Positions 37,010 through 48,800 of a DNA stretch of 64,000 nt are shown in pieces. A program made the position numbers and the translations under genes. Positions within the stretch are counted from its first letter, which is position 1. Each line of letters opens with the position of its first letter. Below the pieces are notes generated by a model. The model ran no database searches, was not told where the DNA came from, and saw nothing but the letters and a program-made list of their open reading frames with translations. This stretch comes from Formicarius rufipectus (taxonomy: Eukaryota; Chordata; Aves; Passeriformes; Formicariidae): positions 1,668,748 through 1,732,747 of the forward strand of contig VXAU01002292.1 of the NCBI GenBank assembly GCA_013399695.1. Reading direction: 5' to 3'.

Positions 37010-40000
37010 AAAAAAAACTTGGCAGATAAGTCTAGAACTAAACTAGTGAAACCACATGCAAGAAGAGATGTTTGCAATTATTTTTCCATGCTGCACTTCA
37101 ATGGGTGCAGAATATGGACAGAATTCTCCAAGTGCCATGCCAGTCTCCTGTACCTACATGGAGCTAGGGCTATTCTACAGCAACTTGGTATGCTACATGA
37201 TTTTTCTCTCTTTTAATGCTTCAAGATAAAAAATTTGGTTTGAGGAAAAGCCTTTTTTTTTAATAAATATTTGTGGCTTATGTCTTAAACACCATAAGCT
37301 TTTGTGGCAAGCCTGCCTACTAGGGCTCAGCTTGGTTCTGTTCCCTGATAGGGCTCCATGACATACATTTACCACAGTTTCCACCCATAATTAATCTAAC
37401 ATGTTTTTGTTAATGCACCTTCTTAACATGGAGAATGAGAGCTACAGTGGATGAAACAAGAGGTAAATTACATTGCATGGGTGTCAACTGAAACTGGTGT
37501 GACTCTGAACTGCCCAAATTTGGTTTTAACAAGAAGATGGGCTCCCCCAGGCACAGAGATCTCTTGCATTAGCACATCTGGATCTTGCATTAGTCATCTG
37601 GATCTTCCTAAGCAAAGATAATAATTTATTTAAAATATCTTTATCTATTCTTAATGCTTGTGAAAGTACCTTGATTGGTAAGGACAGAGTCAGAAGGACT
37701 TCTTGGAATTGATGAAGGGTGAGCTGGAAGAAAGTGAAAAAGCAAAGTAAGCAGTGAGAGTATAGAGTTAAAAATAAGAAGTGTAGATCTAGCAGCTATT
37801 GAAAACTTTGTGTAACTACTGAGATATTTGACACGCAAGCTTAGGTTGGGAATTAGACGTTTCCTTCCTTTTTCAAACAACATCCAGTAGAAGGTTGGTG
37901 ACAGCTCAAAACTTGAACACGAGAGAGTATCAAATACCAATAAAAGAAACCATCTCCATTCCTTAAGTCTCTAAAGATTCATGATGGAAAGTACCTGCTT
38001 TATTTGCCTGACTATAATATAACCTTTTCACTTTCAAAGTTGATTTTTTCCATAGTTACATAATGCTTTGATGGTCTTTCAGGTTTACATTCTGTATTTT
38101 TAACTTTGTATTCTCACTCCTAAGCAGCCACCTTACTCAAGGGATGGACTAAACTACAGCTCTACAGTGATGCCAACAAACATCAGCTCAATGAAGCAGC
38201 TCATCTGACAGAGCCGTGATTCAGCCACATCCCTCCCTGAGCAGGTAGCCCACCTTTTACCTAACAGTCTTTTGGTTAAGGCACCCATCCAGGTAGCATC
38301 TGTGGTATGCATCTGAATGAGATAGTGATGCCATGGGGCAGTGGTTTTGGCACACAGTCCAGCTTTAGTGCTAATTTTCCAGACTTGATTCTGTACTTGG
38401 CATTAAACTGCATTTAGCTGCAAAGTGAAAAAGAGCAAATACAGGTCTTTCCCACGCTGAATGCTTTAAACACTGGGCTTTCAACACACATGGGGTTTTT
38501 ACCCCTCTTTTTGGCCCAGAGAAATCTTGGGGTCTTCTCTGGTTCCTGCATTTGACAGAAGATTAAATTTGTGCAGGGCTCTAACCTTTGAGAGAGAGAG
38601 AAGCAGGCTCTGAGCCTGTTCTTAACTCCGCTGCAATCCAGCACAGCAACTGAATTAGAAAGACCTGTGTAAAGTGTCCCGAGCAGTGTGACTTTGGCCA
38701 CATGCAGAAACCACAGAGGAGTGCTCTCTACAAGTCTAAAGCCAGGAAAGCACATGCTGGGTGAATTTAAACTTCTTCTCCAGCAGCAGCAACAGACCGA
38801 GATTCACGTATTTTTGTAACAGCTAAATCCTACACTGGGTACTTCTTCCACCTCTTCTAGATGCCGATGTCTGAAATGTGCTTAGGTTGGGAAGAAGCAG
38901 TTTCCAGAAGGAGAAATCTTATTTTATGTGGCCAGGCTGCTTCAGAGTGTGAGGTCATTTGGTTGGTGAGCTATCATTCCTACACCCTTCTTTATGGAAA
39001 TCCGGGCCGTGAAGCAACTAGGGCTCCCCACCTTAATAGCAGCTGAGGGTACAAAGACACTCGATTTCAAGTCAATTATCTGAAAACCTTTGCATGTGGA
39101 AAGACAAAAGCTTAAATGTACTCTTTAGCATTTTGTTTTAATGATTCATTAAAAAAAAAAAAAAAAAGAAAAGAAAAAAGAAACAAAAAACAAAAGAAAA
39201 GGCAGCCTTTCCCTACACTAAAACTATAAATTAAAACTATTTGATCTGTACCTGGCAGGGAATGCGGTTAATTGAATAACATGGGTAACATTTTGTAAAA
39301 GGTTTCCAATTTGAATTTTTCTCAGTTCTGAATTACAGTACTGCACTGTGTTATGACATGACTTGGTTGATGTCTTGCTAGTAAGAGTTAGCAATAAGAA
39401 CTAGTTTTCTACACAAATGCAATCCTGGTTCTGTTGACTTCAGTTGTAACCACAAATGAAGGGAGGGGTTTCATTAGAACTCAGCTATATAAAAGTCTGA
39501 TAAAACCTTTTCAAAGTACACAGAGAATTTAATTCTCCTTCTAAAATGACTAAGAGCTCCTACAGAAGAGCACTCTTACAATCACCAGGGAAGAACATTG
39601 CATCCATAGTGGAAAAGAACATCACTTCTTAAAAGAGGTAATTCATCATATCACCTGCTAACATGTCCCCCTGCTTCATAACTTATTTTTATCGACCAAG
39701 GACAATGCAGTGGAAGAAAAATACAGTAGAGATGCATTAAACATTTTAAAAGTCTAAGAAAATACAAAAAAATTTCCCTTTAAGCAGTTATGGATAACTT
39801 CTCCCCCTAGAGTACAGCATGATGTAAGGAATACCATTACTTTACTTCAGAGACAATGCAGAAGGCAGTCATCTGATGTTGTCAGTGTTTTCTTAAGCAG
39901 TTACTGAGGAAATATATGGGGCTGTTTTCTAGATGGAGAAATCATACACTGAGCTTTCAGCTTCCTCTCTCTGGGTGAAACTGCCGGCACACCCAAGGGA

Positions 40001-41950
40001 AAATCTGGTGCCAGCACTACTGGGCCACTTCTGGCTGCTGCATTGGCTGTAGCAATTACTACAAGAGACATCGAGAGATGGGACTGTGGAAGAGAAGCTG
40101 ACAGCAAGACAATCTGCATGTTTTATAGAGCAGCCAGGCTTCTCATAGCATGAATCATGTCCAGATATAGGTACATCTAAGGTACTCCCATAAATCTAAT
40201 AGTAGGTATGAGAAGAGAGCTGTTTACAACCAGTCAGAAGCTCATGGTGTCCAATTTCACAGCTAAGCAGTGGGATTGGTCCACAGATGCCTGTTCAAGA
40301 GTTCAGGTTCTTGTCCAGCCCAACTGGAACTAATCTTGCCCTTTCAGCTATCCCTTTCCAGCTGGTCCTTTTGGCCCCTGGGCTAGCTGCCTTCTCACCC
40401 TTTATGCAGAGCATTTGCCAGAGCTGATCCTCTCTCTTCGTCCAGAGCCACATAAGTCTCCTACAGCTTCTTGAGTTGGCTATTGGATTTCTGAGTCTTG
40501 ATGCAGGCTTCCTCATAAGCCTACCTTTAAGTATGACCTTTATAACTTTCCATACTGCTACAAAGAATAATAGTGGTTATAATTTGGGTTTACATTTATT
40601 GTATTACTTGACCTTTTAAAAACAGCCATTTTATACAAGTACAACAAACAGTTTTAAAAATATCCAAGAGTGGTCTGATGAGTTAAGTGGCTGGTTCAAA
40701 GCACAACTGGGTAGTGCCAGTCTCTTCATACCACATGGTGGCTTTGCCATTTTATTATTGCCTCCCTTAGACCTCTCATCCAGGTTTGATTTCCAAGGCT
40801 AGACTGAGAAAGTAATTTGTAGTCTCAACCTTTTAGCACTAAAGAATAGTCATGAGTATTATCAGATATTTGACTAAATTTAAATAAAAACTATGATAGC
40901 AGATCTGTTCCTTGGTGATTTATATATCCATGAAGAATTATGCTGACAATTGCAGCCAACTAAGTACAACTTGAAAAGTGTCTTACAGATATGCCATCAA
41001 CATTCTGTTGCTTCTTTTATGATGATTGGGAGGAATAAGTTTTAATTAATATAACAAGTGGTTATTAGAATAATGTAACCTCGGTAGATACATAGATAAA
41101 ATAAAAAACCTTAGCACCCTTCTTTTATTATGTACTTCCCCAAGCCTTTGCTAGAATTCCAGTGAAGAGTAAATATAATGGGCACATTTACGCCTGATTC
41201 AATTAAGGATAAACATGAATCAGGGCATTCAGCTCCACCCGAATATAAAGAACAAAAAGGGGGAAAAAAAATAAATTGGTACTACCTTCAGTTTTGCCAG
41301 TATAGACATCTCTCAAATGATACTGCTAAAATTAAATAAGTTGTGAAATACCATATGCAAATCGTGCCTGAAAGGTACATATTGGAGCTACACTACAAAG
41401 CCCTTTAAATGTTTCATTAACTACAAGAACCTTAATACATACTTGAATAGATTTATAAAAATAATAAATACAAGTACTGCAATCAGATAATGAAGATTTG
41501 AATTTTTTTCACTCAAGATAGCTTGAAGTGCGCTGACTCTTTGCTTTCTTAAGTTTTAGAAGAATCAGTTATTCAAAAAATATATGTATCTTCTTCCCTG
41601 GCAAATATGAGGTGAAAAATCATCGAAAATAAAGAACTCCTTGGAAAAACAAGTTCACGAAAGTGTTACTTCCTCTATCTAGAGCAGGACAGGTTGCTCT
41701 GTCCTTTTACTTCTGGAGAAGGTCAGGTCAGTGCACTGCCCTGCATCGTCCTGCTGCACGATGAGTGTGACGGCCTACCATAGGACCTCAGTGCTGGCCA
41801 CTAGCACACACAGAGGCTTCTCCACACTTACTATTTAAAACATACTATTGCTTATGCTCTAGTTACTGAGAAACCGCTTCTGTAGTAACAGGAATTGCAC
41901 ATTCAATATGCTGTGATTTTTTTCTATCTTAACAACTTGTGAATCTGCCT
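37010..41950. other. Intergenic, no gene recognised
   Basis: AT-rich sequence between the CR1 fragment and the POPDC3 promoter island. It holds a 20-21 bp tandem duplication at 37563-37603 and an A-rich tract at about 39151-39201. Minus-strand open frames at 37641-37940 and 38414-38755 show no recognised domain. Confidence 0.7.
37563..37603 (+). repeat. Short tandem duplication (21 + 20 bp)
   Basis: Two adjacent copies of the unit cttgcattag..catctggat, 21 and 20 bases long, differ only at the central dinucleotide/trinucleotide. Likely a local replication slip. Confidence 0.85.
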
Positions 41951-42390
41951 TCTCTTTCTCCTCCTCCATTAGTAAATTCTCTCTCCCCGAGGCACAAACT
42001 GATCGCGAGAAAAAGTGCGTGGCAAGCACACAGAAAGGCTTACGCACTGGCACTTCTAGCCGTGTTCTTGGTGAGGCATTTGCTCGTTAGGAAACGAAGT
42101 GACTGCAGGTCGCGAACGAATAGGTGCACCAGACACGTAATGAAGGCGACCCTGCAGACGCGCGTCTCCTTGCTGAAGAAACCCGTTCCTGGGGTGAGTG
42201 GGTGAAAGAAAATTGTAATTTCATTTATTCCAAACCACCAGCCGCACAGCTTAACCCCAGGCAGCCGTGCCAAAGGAGACGCCGATCCTCGTCTGCTTCG
42301 GGAGTGGCCGGTTTTGCGTGCCTGTCCCAGCCCGGCACTTGGGCTGCTCCCGCGGGGGTTTCTGAGGTGCCCACGCCCCGGGGTCCGCTG

Positions 42391-42529
42391 TCCCCACGGG
42401 CTCTCCGCAGCCCCCGAGGGCTCTTCGCAGCCGCNNNNNNNNNNNNNNNNNNNNNNNNNNNNNNNNNNNNNNNNNNNNNNNNNNNNNNNNNNNNNNNNNN
42501 NNNNNCCCCCGAGGGCTCTTCGCAGCCGC
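42391..42529 (+). repeat. GC-rich 20-bp tandem repeat interrupted by an assembly gap
   Basis: Units at 42391-42410 and 42411-42430 match at 16 of 20 positions. The 24 bases ending at the gap (42411-42434) are repeated exactly immediately after it (42506-42529). The gap therefore lies within a minisatellite or between unmerged overlapping contig ends. Confidence 0.85.
42435..42505. other. Assembly gap (71 N)
   Basis: Unresolved bases in the CpG island; identical 24-bp sequence abuts both edges. A further single N stands at 42661. Confidence 0.99.
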
Positions 42530-42749
42530 CGCCCCCGCCGCCCCCTCGACGCCCTCGGCACCCACGGGCGGTGCAGGACCGCCGGGGCGGGACCTGCCGC
42601 GGGTCCGGGAGGGACGCGACGGGACGGGCGGCACCTCCATCGCCCCGACCGGGGCTCCCGNCAGCGCGCCGCGGCCTCTCGGTGCCGGCCCTGGCACCGC
42701 CCGCAGCTCCCGCTGCCGCCGCCTATTTTAGCCACGGCTGCGGGTCTGT

Positions 42750-42847
42750 GCCCGCCGCGGGACGCGCTGCTGCCGGCGAGGAGCGGCAGCTCCGGGCTGC
42801 CCCCGTCCCGTCCAGAAAACTTTTCCGCGGGTCGGGGCACTGGGCAG
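42750..42847 (+). other. POPDC3: Probable POPDC3 non-coding exon 1 (5' UTR)
   Basis: A consensus donor, CAG/gtaagg, ends a putative first exon at 42847 within the CpG island, roughly 120 bases after the AT-rich element at 42723. POPDC3 genes in other vertebrates begin with a non-coding exon before the coding exon 2. The exon start is not determinable from sequence, so the left boundary is approximate, and the donor choice is an inference. Confidence 0.45.
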
Positions 42848-45800
42848 GTAAGGAGCGCGGGCAGGGCGGGGGCCGAGCCCAGCCGAGCCGGGGCGGGCTG
42901 AAGGACTGCCCTCCCCGAGAGCTCGGCGGCGTCCCGAGTGGGTGTGACAGGTCCTGCCTTAGGAGGGGAGAGCTCCCTCCTCGCCAGCGCGTTCCGGTCG
43001 GCGAAGCGCCCGAGACAGCCCTGGCTGGAAGTTGGAGAGCTCTGCCGTGTCCCCTTTGCAGAGGAGCGCGACTCGCTGCCCTGCACTGCCCCTCGAGAGG
43101 GCTCTGTCCGCAGCGGGACTCTCCGTTGTCTGTCTCGGGTTTAGAGTTTGTCCCTTAGGACGGCGTGGTGTATGATTCTGCCCGGGTGCAGCTGGTGCCG
43201 CTCACACCAGAGCTGGCTCGGAGCGTGTCTCTGCTGTCACAAAAGCAACTTGGGATCCGGGGATTTCTTCCTCGTAGGCTGGCGTTATTTGATTCTTTCC
43301 TCTCAATCAAAAATGGTAAGAGTAGATGAACCCTAAAATTAAGCTCTGGTTTCGTGTTTGCAGTTGCTTCTTTCCAAAAATAGAACGAGCGACACAAACC
43401 ACTTCTTTCCCCCAAACGATAATACTCTTTTCCAAACATATTCTTCCAAACTGTAATATTTTATCACATTTTCCTTCATCTGTTCTGTGAAGTTTTGTGT
43501 GCATTTAGGCTGTCAGTCACTTTATGGACAAACATTTTATGTAGCTGATTTATTGTAATATTGAATCATGGACCACCTGGTAGTATTACAATGATGTCAT
43601 TAATGAAATCTGGGTTCCAGAACGAGGTCTTCTTGCCACTTTGTTGTTTAATGGGAATATGATTGTATGCATTCAAGTTAAAAGGTCTACAATGACCACA
43701 GCAAAACAAGAGATGGCTTCCACATCTGTAGAATTGATGCTGCTCAGGCTTTCCACAAAGGTCTGTGTGGTGCCAAGTAATGAAGTAGCTTAAAATGTCA
43801 AGTTTTAAATAAATGCCTTGCCTGAAAAATAGTAACTATGCTGCAAGTCCTCCAGTGAGAAGAATAGATACTGAAACAGAAGAAAATGGTAACTGTGGTT
43901 CAGTGTGTTTCCTGACACAAACTTTGTGTTTTATCATTTTAGTGCATTCCACTACTTTGCAAAGAAGAGCTCTTTTCAGTGTCTCCAGATGATGATGGAA
44001 TACCTGTTGTTGGGCATGCTACTGTTCCCCAAACAAAAGTCAAATATTACATAATTAACAAACATAACATAATTAAAGCAGCTATTTTTGACTATATTTT
44101 GTGATTAAACTAAGAGTTTTCTAGCTCTTATAGAAAACAAATGAAAGTGATGCTAAACCTGTGCCATGTCCTTGCTTCTGCCTATTTATGCTTTTTATGT
44201 GAAGACATATGACACTTGTTTCCGTAAAACAGAGAGTAGAACTATAGCCAAACAATACCCTCCAGTAATGATAAACAATTTCAGTAGCTCTATTAGGGTA
44301 CAGTTGATACCTTTCACTTGAGTTTCACTCTTGTTTAGAGCTCCCAGGGTACATAAATGTGGTGTTTTGTGGCTCAGGGTGCTATTTATGTGTTTGAATG
44401 AAGGACTCATGGCACAGCTCTGTAATCCAGTTATATGTGCAGGGATGCTGTGATGAACCGAGTCTCTGTGGTTCTTTTTTGGAATGTTAAGTTCATGTCA
44501 GGTGGGAATTCATTTCATGGAAATACATTCCCATCCAAAGGCAGTACTACACCATACAAATTCATTTAATCTGAACTCTGCAGAATTCAGATGTAGTTCA
44601 TTAACACAGTTTTAAAGCACTTGTGAAATATGTATTGTGGCTGCTTTCTGAATTATAATTTAGCATGAACTTGTACTTGACCTTGAAGTTTTATTACAAA
44701 ACACAATAAAACTGACTCCCTGAATTATTTTTTTGCCAATGCTGCTCAGCTTACAGGAGGCTTGCTCAAATTTATCCAAGTGCTAGTGATCTATCGTTAG
44801 TTTAAAAAATGCCTGACTTCCGTTCCCATATTCATGTTTCCTAGGAGGAAAAGAGCTTAAAAAAAGAAGAGAGTGGATTATACTTCTTAGTTTGGCAGGA
44901 GTACCACATGTACTTGTGGTTCATCAATTCTGATTCAAACTGGAAGAAAATAGGTAATTCTTTTTTCATTTCAGATAATAAAATAGACAACATCTTCAAT
45001 GTTGTTTTTGCAACCGCAGAGAGTTGCATTGTATATTTTACAGTGATAAACGAGGAATTGTTGAAGAACTGTAGGCTGTGTATAGTTAGCTGGTCTTTAA
45101 ATATTTAAAGACTAAATAATACCAGCTTCACTGTATGTAATGCTTCTAATAAATCTTAAATTGTTCTCTATAATTGTGGCTTTTCTTTTTCTCTCGAGGC
45201 CTCCCCCCACCTAGCTTTTTTCCACTTCTTAAAATGATTAGTAGGAATTTGAGCAAACTGTAGGCAGAAACAGGCTGAAAGCTCAAGCTCAGCAAGTGCA
45301 AAGTCCCACGAAGTGTCTCCCATTGAAGAGTTCTCCTTTGGAGACAGCAGTATTGCATCTGCTGCAGCAGGGAGATTGGGAGCCAGGTCCAGCTTGGTGA
45401 GGAGGACAACCAGTCACCAACCTCATGCCATTGGTGGGTCTTTCATGTGGACCATCGACTTCAGTGCAGAGATGACATTGGGGTGTCTCTAGGGTTGGGC
45501 AGCAGCTGACTGAAGGGGTTACTTGGTTGAATAACCTTGAGCATGGTGTCCCAAATTCTGCCTGACCAGAGTGGGATTTTGGCTCTGAAAAGTCCTGCTT
45601 AGCTGGTGGTTGTTTTTCAGAGCTGCCCTGAAGTCAGTGAAGCTCCACATGCTCCAGCACCTTGTTTGATAGCTCTGAGCATTCCCAGGAAGATTGCTCT
45701 CCAGGAAGATATCCCTGCCCATGGATGATTTGGAGGTGAGGGTTCAATTTAGCAATTGCAGCCCGGGGGGTACTGGAAGGACTAAGAAGAGTGTGGTTTA

Positions 45801-48800
45801 ACCGCTTTTCCTAGGGCCTGAGGTACTTTCCCTTCCATGTGACAACCTCCACTGAGAGCACTGAGCCAGTGGGTGGGACATAGTGAGGAGACATGAATGA
45901 GACACAGGATGCCTTCTGCAACCTGAGGGAGTGCAAATCTGTCTTCCCTCCCCCCATGAGGGTGCTCCCAGTGACTCATTTTGACTTGTGTGGGTGGGTC
46001 ACTTGCTGCCCTTCTCATTGAAGCTGTGATGTTGTGCAGAAGGGAGATGAGTTGCTCTTGATTCTCTGATGAGGATGCTCACCCAGAGAGTGGAATCCTG
46101 GGGCTTGGTTGATGGGGTTGCAGACATGTTTTGTGGCAAAGCATTCATTGATAGCACATCCCTTCATTCAAAAAACATTCACAAGAAGGGGTGCTGACTC
46201 CACATGGATGAAGGTTTCATTTATAAGATCTATAGGAGGAATAATTTCAGAGATATACTTGTCTTCAGTGTTTCCTGTTGTCTAAAGTAGGTCTTTATAT
46301 CTGAGATAGGCTTCTGGATTTCACTGGAAAGTCCAAATACATAACTTTCTAGGTATTTACAACTTTTTTATATCAAGTAACTTAAGATAAAAGTCCAGGA
46401 GACATTGTTGCAATTACTTAATGTGACTTCCTGTAGAATAAAAAAAATAGAATCATTGTAAATCAATTAGTTTTTTAATAATAGCATACTCAGATTTATT
46501 TTAGGGACCAGACAGCATCCTGACTTCCTTAATTCTCAGCAAAGGAAATCTTTAAAGTCATCCAACTAATTAATTACCTTTGCTATGTAGGCTTGTGTGT
46601 TTTTGTAATCTGAATGTATCTACTTTTATAGTGACTGATTATCTTGATACCTCCATCTTTTGGATTGGGTAGTCCTTTTCTTCCTCATCCATCCTCATGA
46701 ACAGATGTTATGGACTGTGATGAGGCTACTGAACCCTTCTCTATATTGGGCTGGATACATTTATTTGGGGAAACTTCATGGTTTTCAGTATTATAATTTC
46801 ATCTTTCTCTAGCATACAGTCTCAAGAAGTTTAAGGTAAGCTAGCTTGTGTTGTTAGTTATTGTCCTAATTGCTGTATGAATATTTTGAGCCTGATGTGG
46901 GTTCAGGGATAGATTATCCCTGAAAATACCTTATTTATCTGCCCATACTTGCCTATAGGTGCATAGCCATAACTCTCTGTAGGTCCATGCTCCTCTGTAC
47001 ACTGGACACTGCATTGCAATTAAGAGTTTGGTTGTTTAAGTCCCTTTGGCTATCTAACCCCATGCAACAACTGCAGAAGGAAAGTAGCTTGGGGAAGGCA
47101 TGTTATACAAACAGCCATGAAGACCAATAGGTGTCAGTAGGGGCCACAAGGAGGATTTCAAAGATGTAGGTGCAGTGGAAGGAGGGGGTACATTAATTGA
47201 TGTATGCATTTATATTGCGTGTAAAACTACTTGCTAAAATTAAGCAACAGTTTCTTTTTATAATCTAAAAGATTGCTAGACCAGATATAACTTGTCAGCC
47301 TAGAAGCTCAGAGCTCAGCCCTCTGGAAGTGGGGTGTATCAAGACCAGGAGGTCTCCCCCTTGGCTGGAGGGACTGCCTTGTTTGTGGTGGAGTTGCTGA
47401 GCTGTTGAGCTGAGCTATGTCCACTAGCTCATGTATAAACATAAACACTGTATGGCTAAAGCCAATGAGACAAATCCCACTAAATCCTGCATTATCTCAT
47501 TTTGTGCAAGAAAATATGCATGCTATAAAGGTGAATCTTTTCTTGCTTACAAACCTGTAGCAAGCAATGCATCCAGGCTAGTTACATAATTAACATGTAC
47601 ACCTCTATAACCTGTCAACATGTACAGTGTGAAAATGCTGAAGGCTTTCTTTCTGAATACTTGGGATAAGACAACTAAAGAATGGAGTATTCAAACTCTG
47701 AAAAGCTTTACTTTTGACTTAATTAAAAAGACCAAAGAGAGAACTTTTGGTGGCCTCAGGGCTTTTAGGGTTTATTTTTCACAGGAATTATTGTGATCCA
47801 GACACAGTAACTAACACTCGAAGTGTTGAATTTGAGTCATCAGTAACAAAAATAGGGTAAAGTACACCGTTCTCAAGCAAGTTAAAAATGTACATAATTG
47901 GTAATTCTTTGTGGGAATACAACAATGTATAGGGGAAATACTCATTTCAGGAGGAAATGTTGTACTATGTGCATTTAAATTACAATATAAATTCATTTTC
48001 TTTTGACTGGTTTAACATACTGCTTATATGAAGTTTTAAGTTGCTGGCAGGTATTTATTTGGGAGAGTAGAAGTGAAATACTCAATTTACTGCTTTGAAG
48101 CTCTAGTGAACTCATTGATTTTAACACTTTCTGATGACAATTTAGTCCTTTCAGCACTGCTGCTGTTTATTTTAAAGAAGTTCGTGCCACAGTATATTGC
48201 TCACATCTCTAGCCTACACCGACTTTTTGCAACACTGCATCTGCTCCTGCTGGAGAAAGTAGGATGTGTGATGGGGCAAAACACTCCAAACCATCTCAGT
48301 AATTCAGCCTGTGTCGGCAGGGCACAGTTTCTCCTTGAGCTGGGGGACTCATTTTGCATGAACCTTTGGCTTTGGCAGCTACAGATGTCAATGTGTGTTA
48401 TTCTGAATAGGGCAGTCACATGGCAGAGCCTTTGCTGTGCATGGTGCTCCTTTAGGCAGGGCACAGAGTAGAAAGTACTCAATGTTTGCTTGGGAAGATA
48501 CAGTTCTTCAGGTTTATAATCCAAGATAACCTGCTTTAAATGCAGTTTGCTGCTCATTTGATGATCACCATCAAACAAACTTGTAGCAATAACTGTTCAC
48601 CACAGTCAGGACAACTGAATCACGACATCAAACAGAGCCATGCAATTTTGTATGTTCCCTGTTCTGGCAGCTAAGAACGCCAAAGCATCTCAGTGAAAGG
48701 ATGGTGTCCCCTTCAGGTGCTTACAAACCTGATAATGTGCTGCTATGGAGGATAACTCAGTTGATATCACAGCTGTTTGGTTGTTTTGGTTTGGGGGATT

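Larger units (their letters stand above)
42290..43150 (+). promoter_or_regulatory. POPDC3: CpG island, probable POPDC3 promoter
   Basis: This is the only markedly GC- and CpG-rich segment of the window. It carries several GGGCGG Sp1-type boxes (for example near 42583, 42624, 42866 and 42892) and an isolated AT-rich element, ctattttag, at 42723-42731, that could act as a TATA-like or muscle-factor (MEF2/SRF-like, imperfect) site. It lies upstream of the POPDC3 coding exons on the same strand, and a consensus donor sits inside it at 42848. The 348- and 344-codon open frames through it cross an N gap and reflect low stop frequency in GC-rich DNA, not genes. Confidence 0.75.

Noticed and set aside
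42040..43158. Long open frames (up to 348 codons) on both strands through the CpG island
   Set aside because: They run across N positions translated as X, occur in several frames at once, and have repetitive Gly/Arg/Pro/Ala content expected of GC-rich DNA. No domain is visible.
48073..48471. 132-codon open frame in POPDC3 intron 1
   Set aside because: Overlaps a similar-length frame on the opposite strand, lacks domain similarity and has no splice context.
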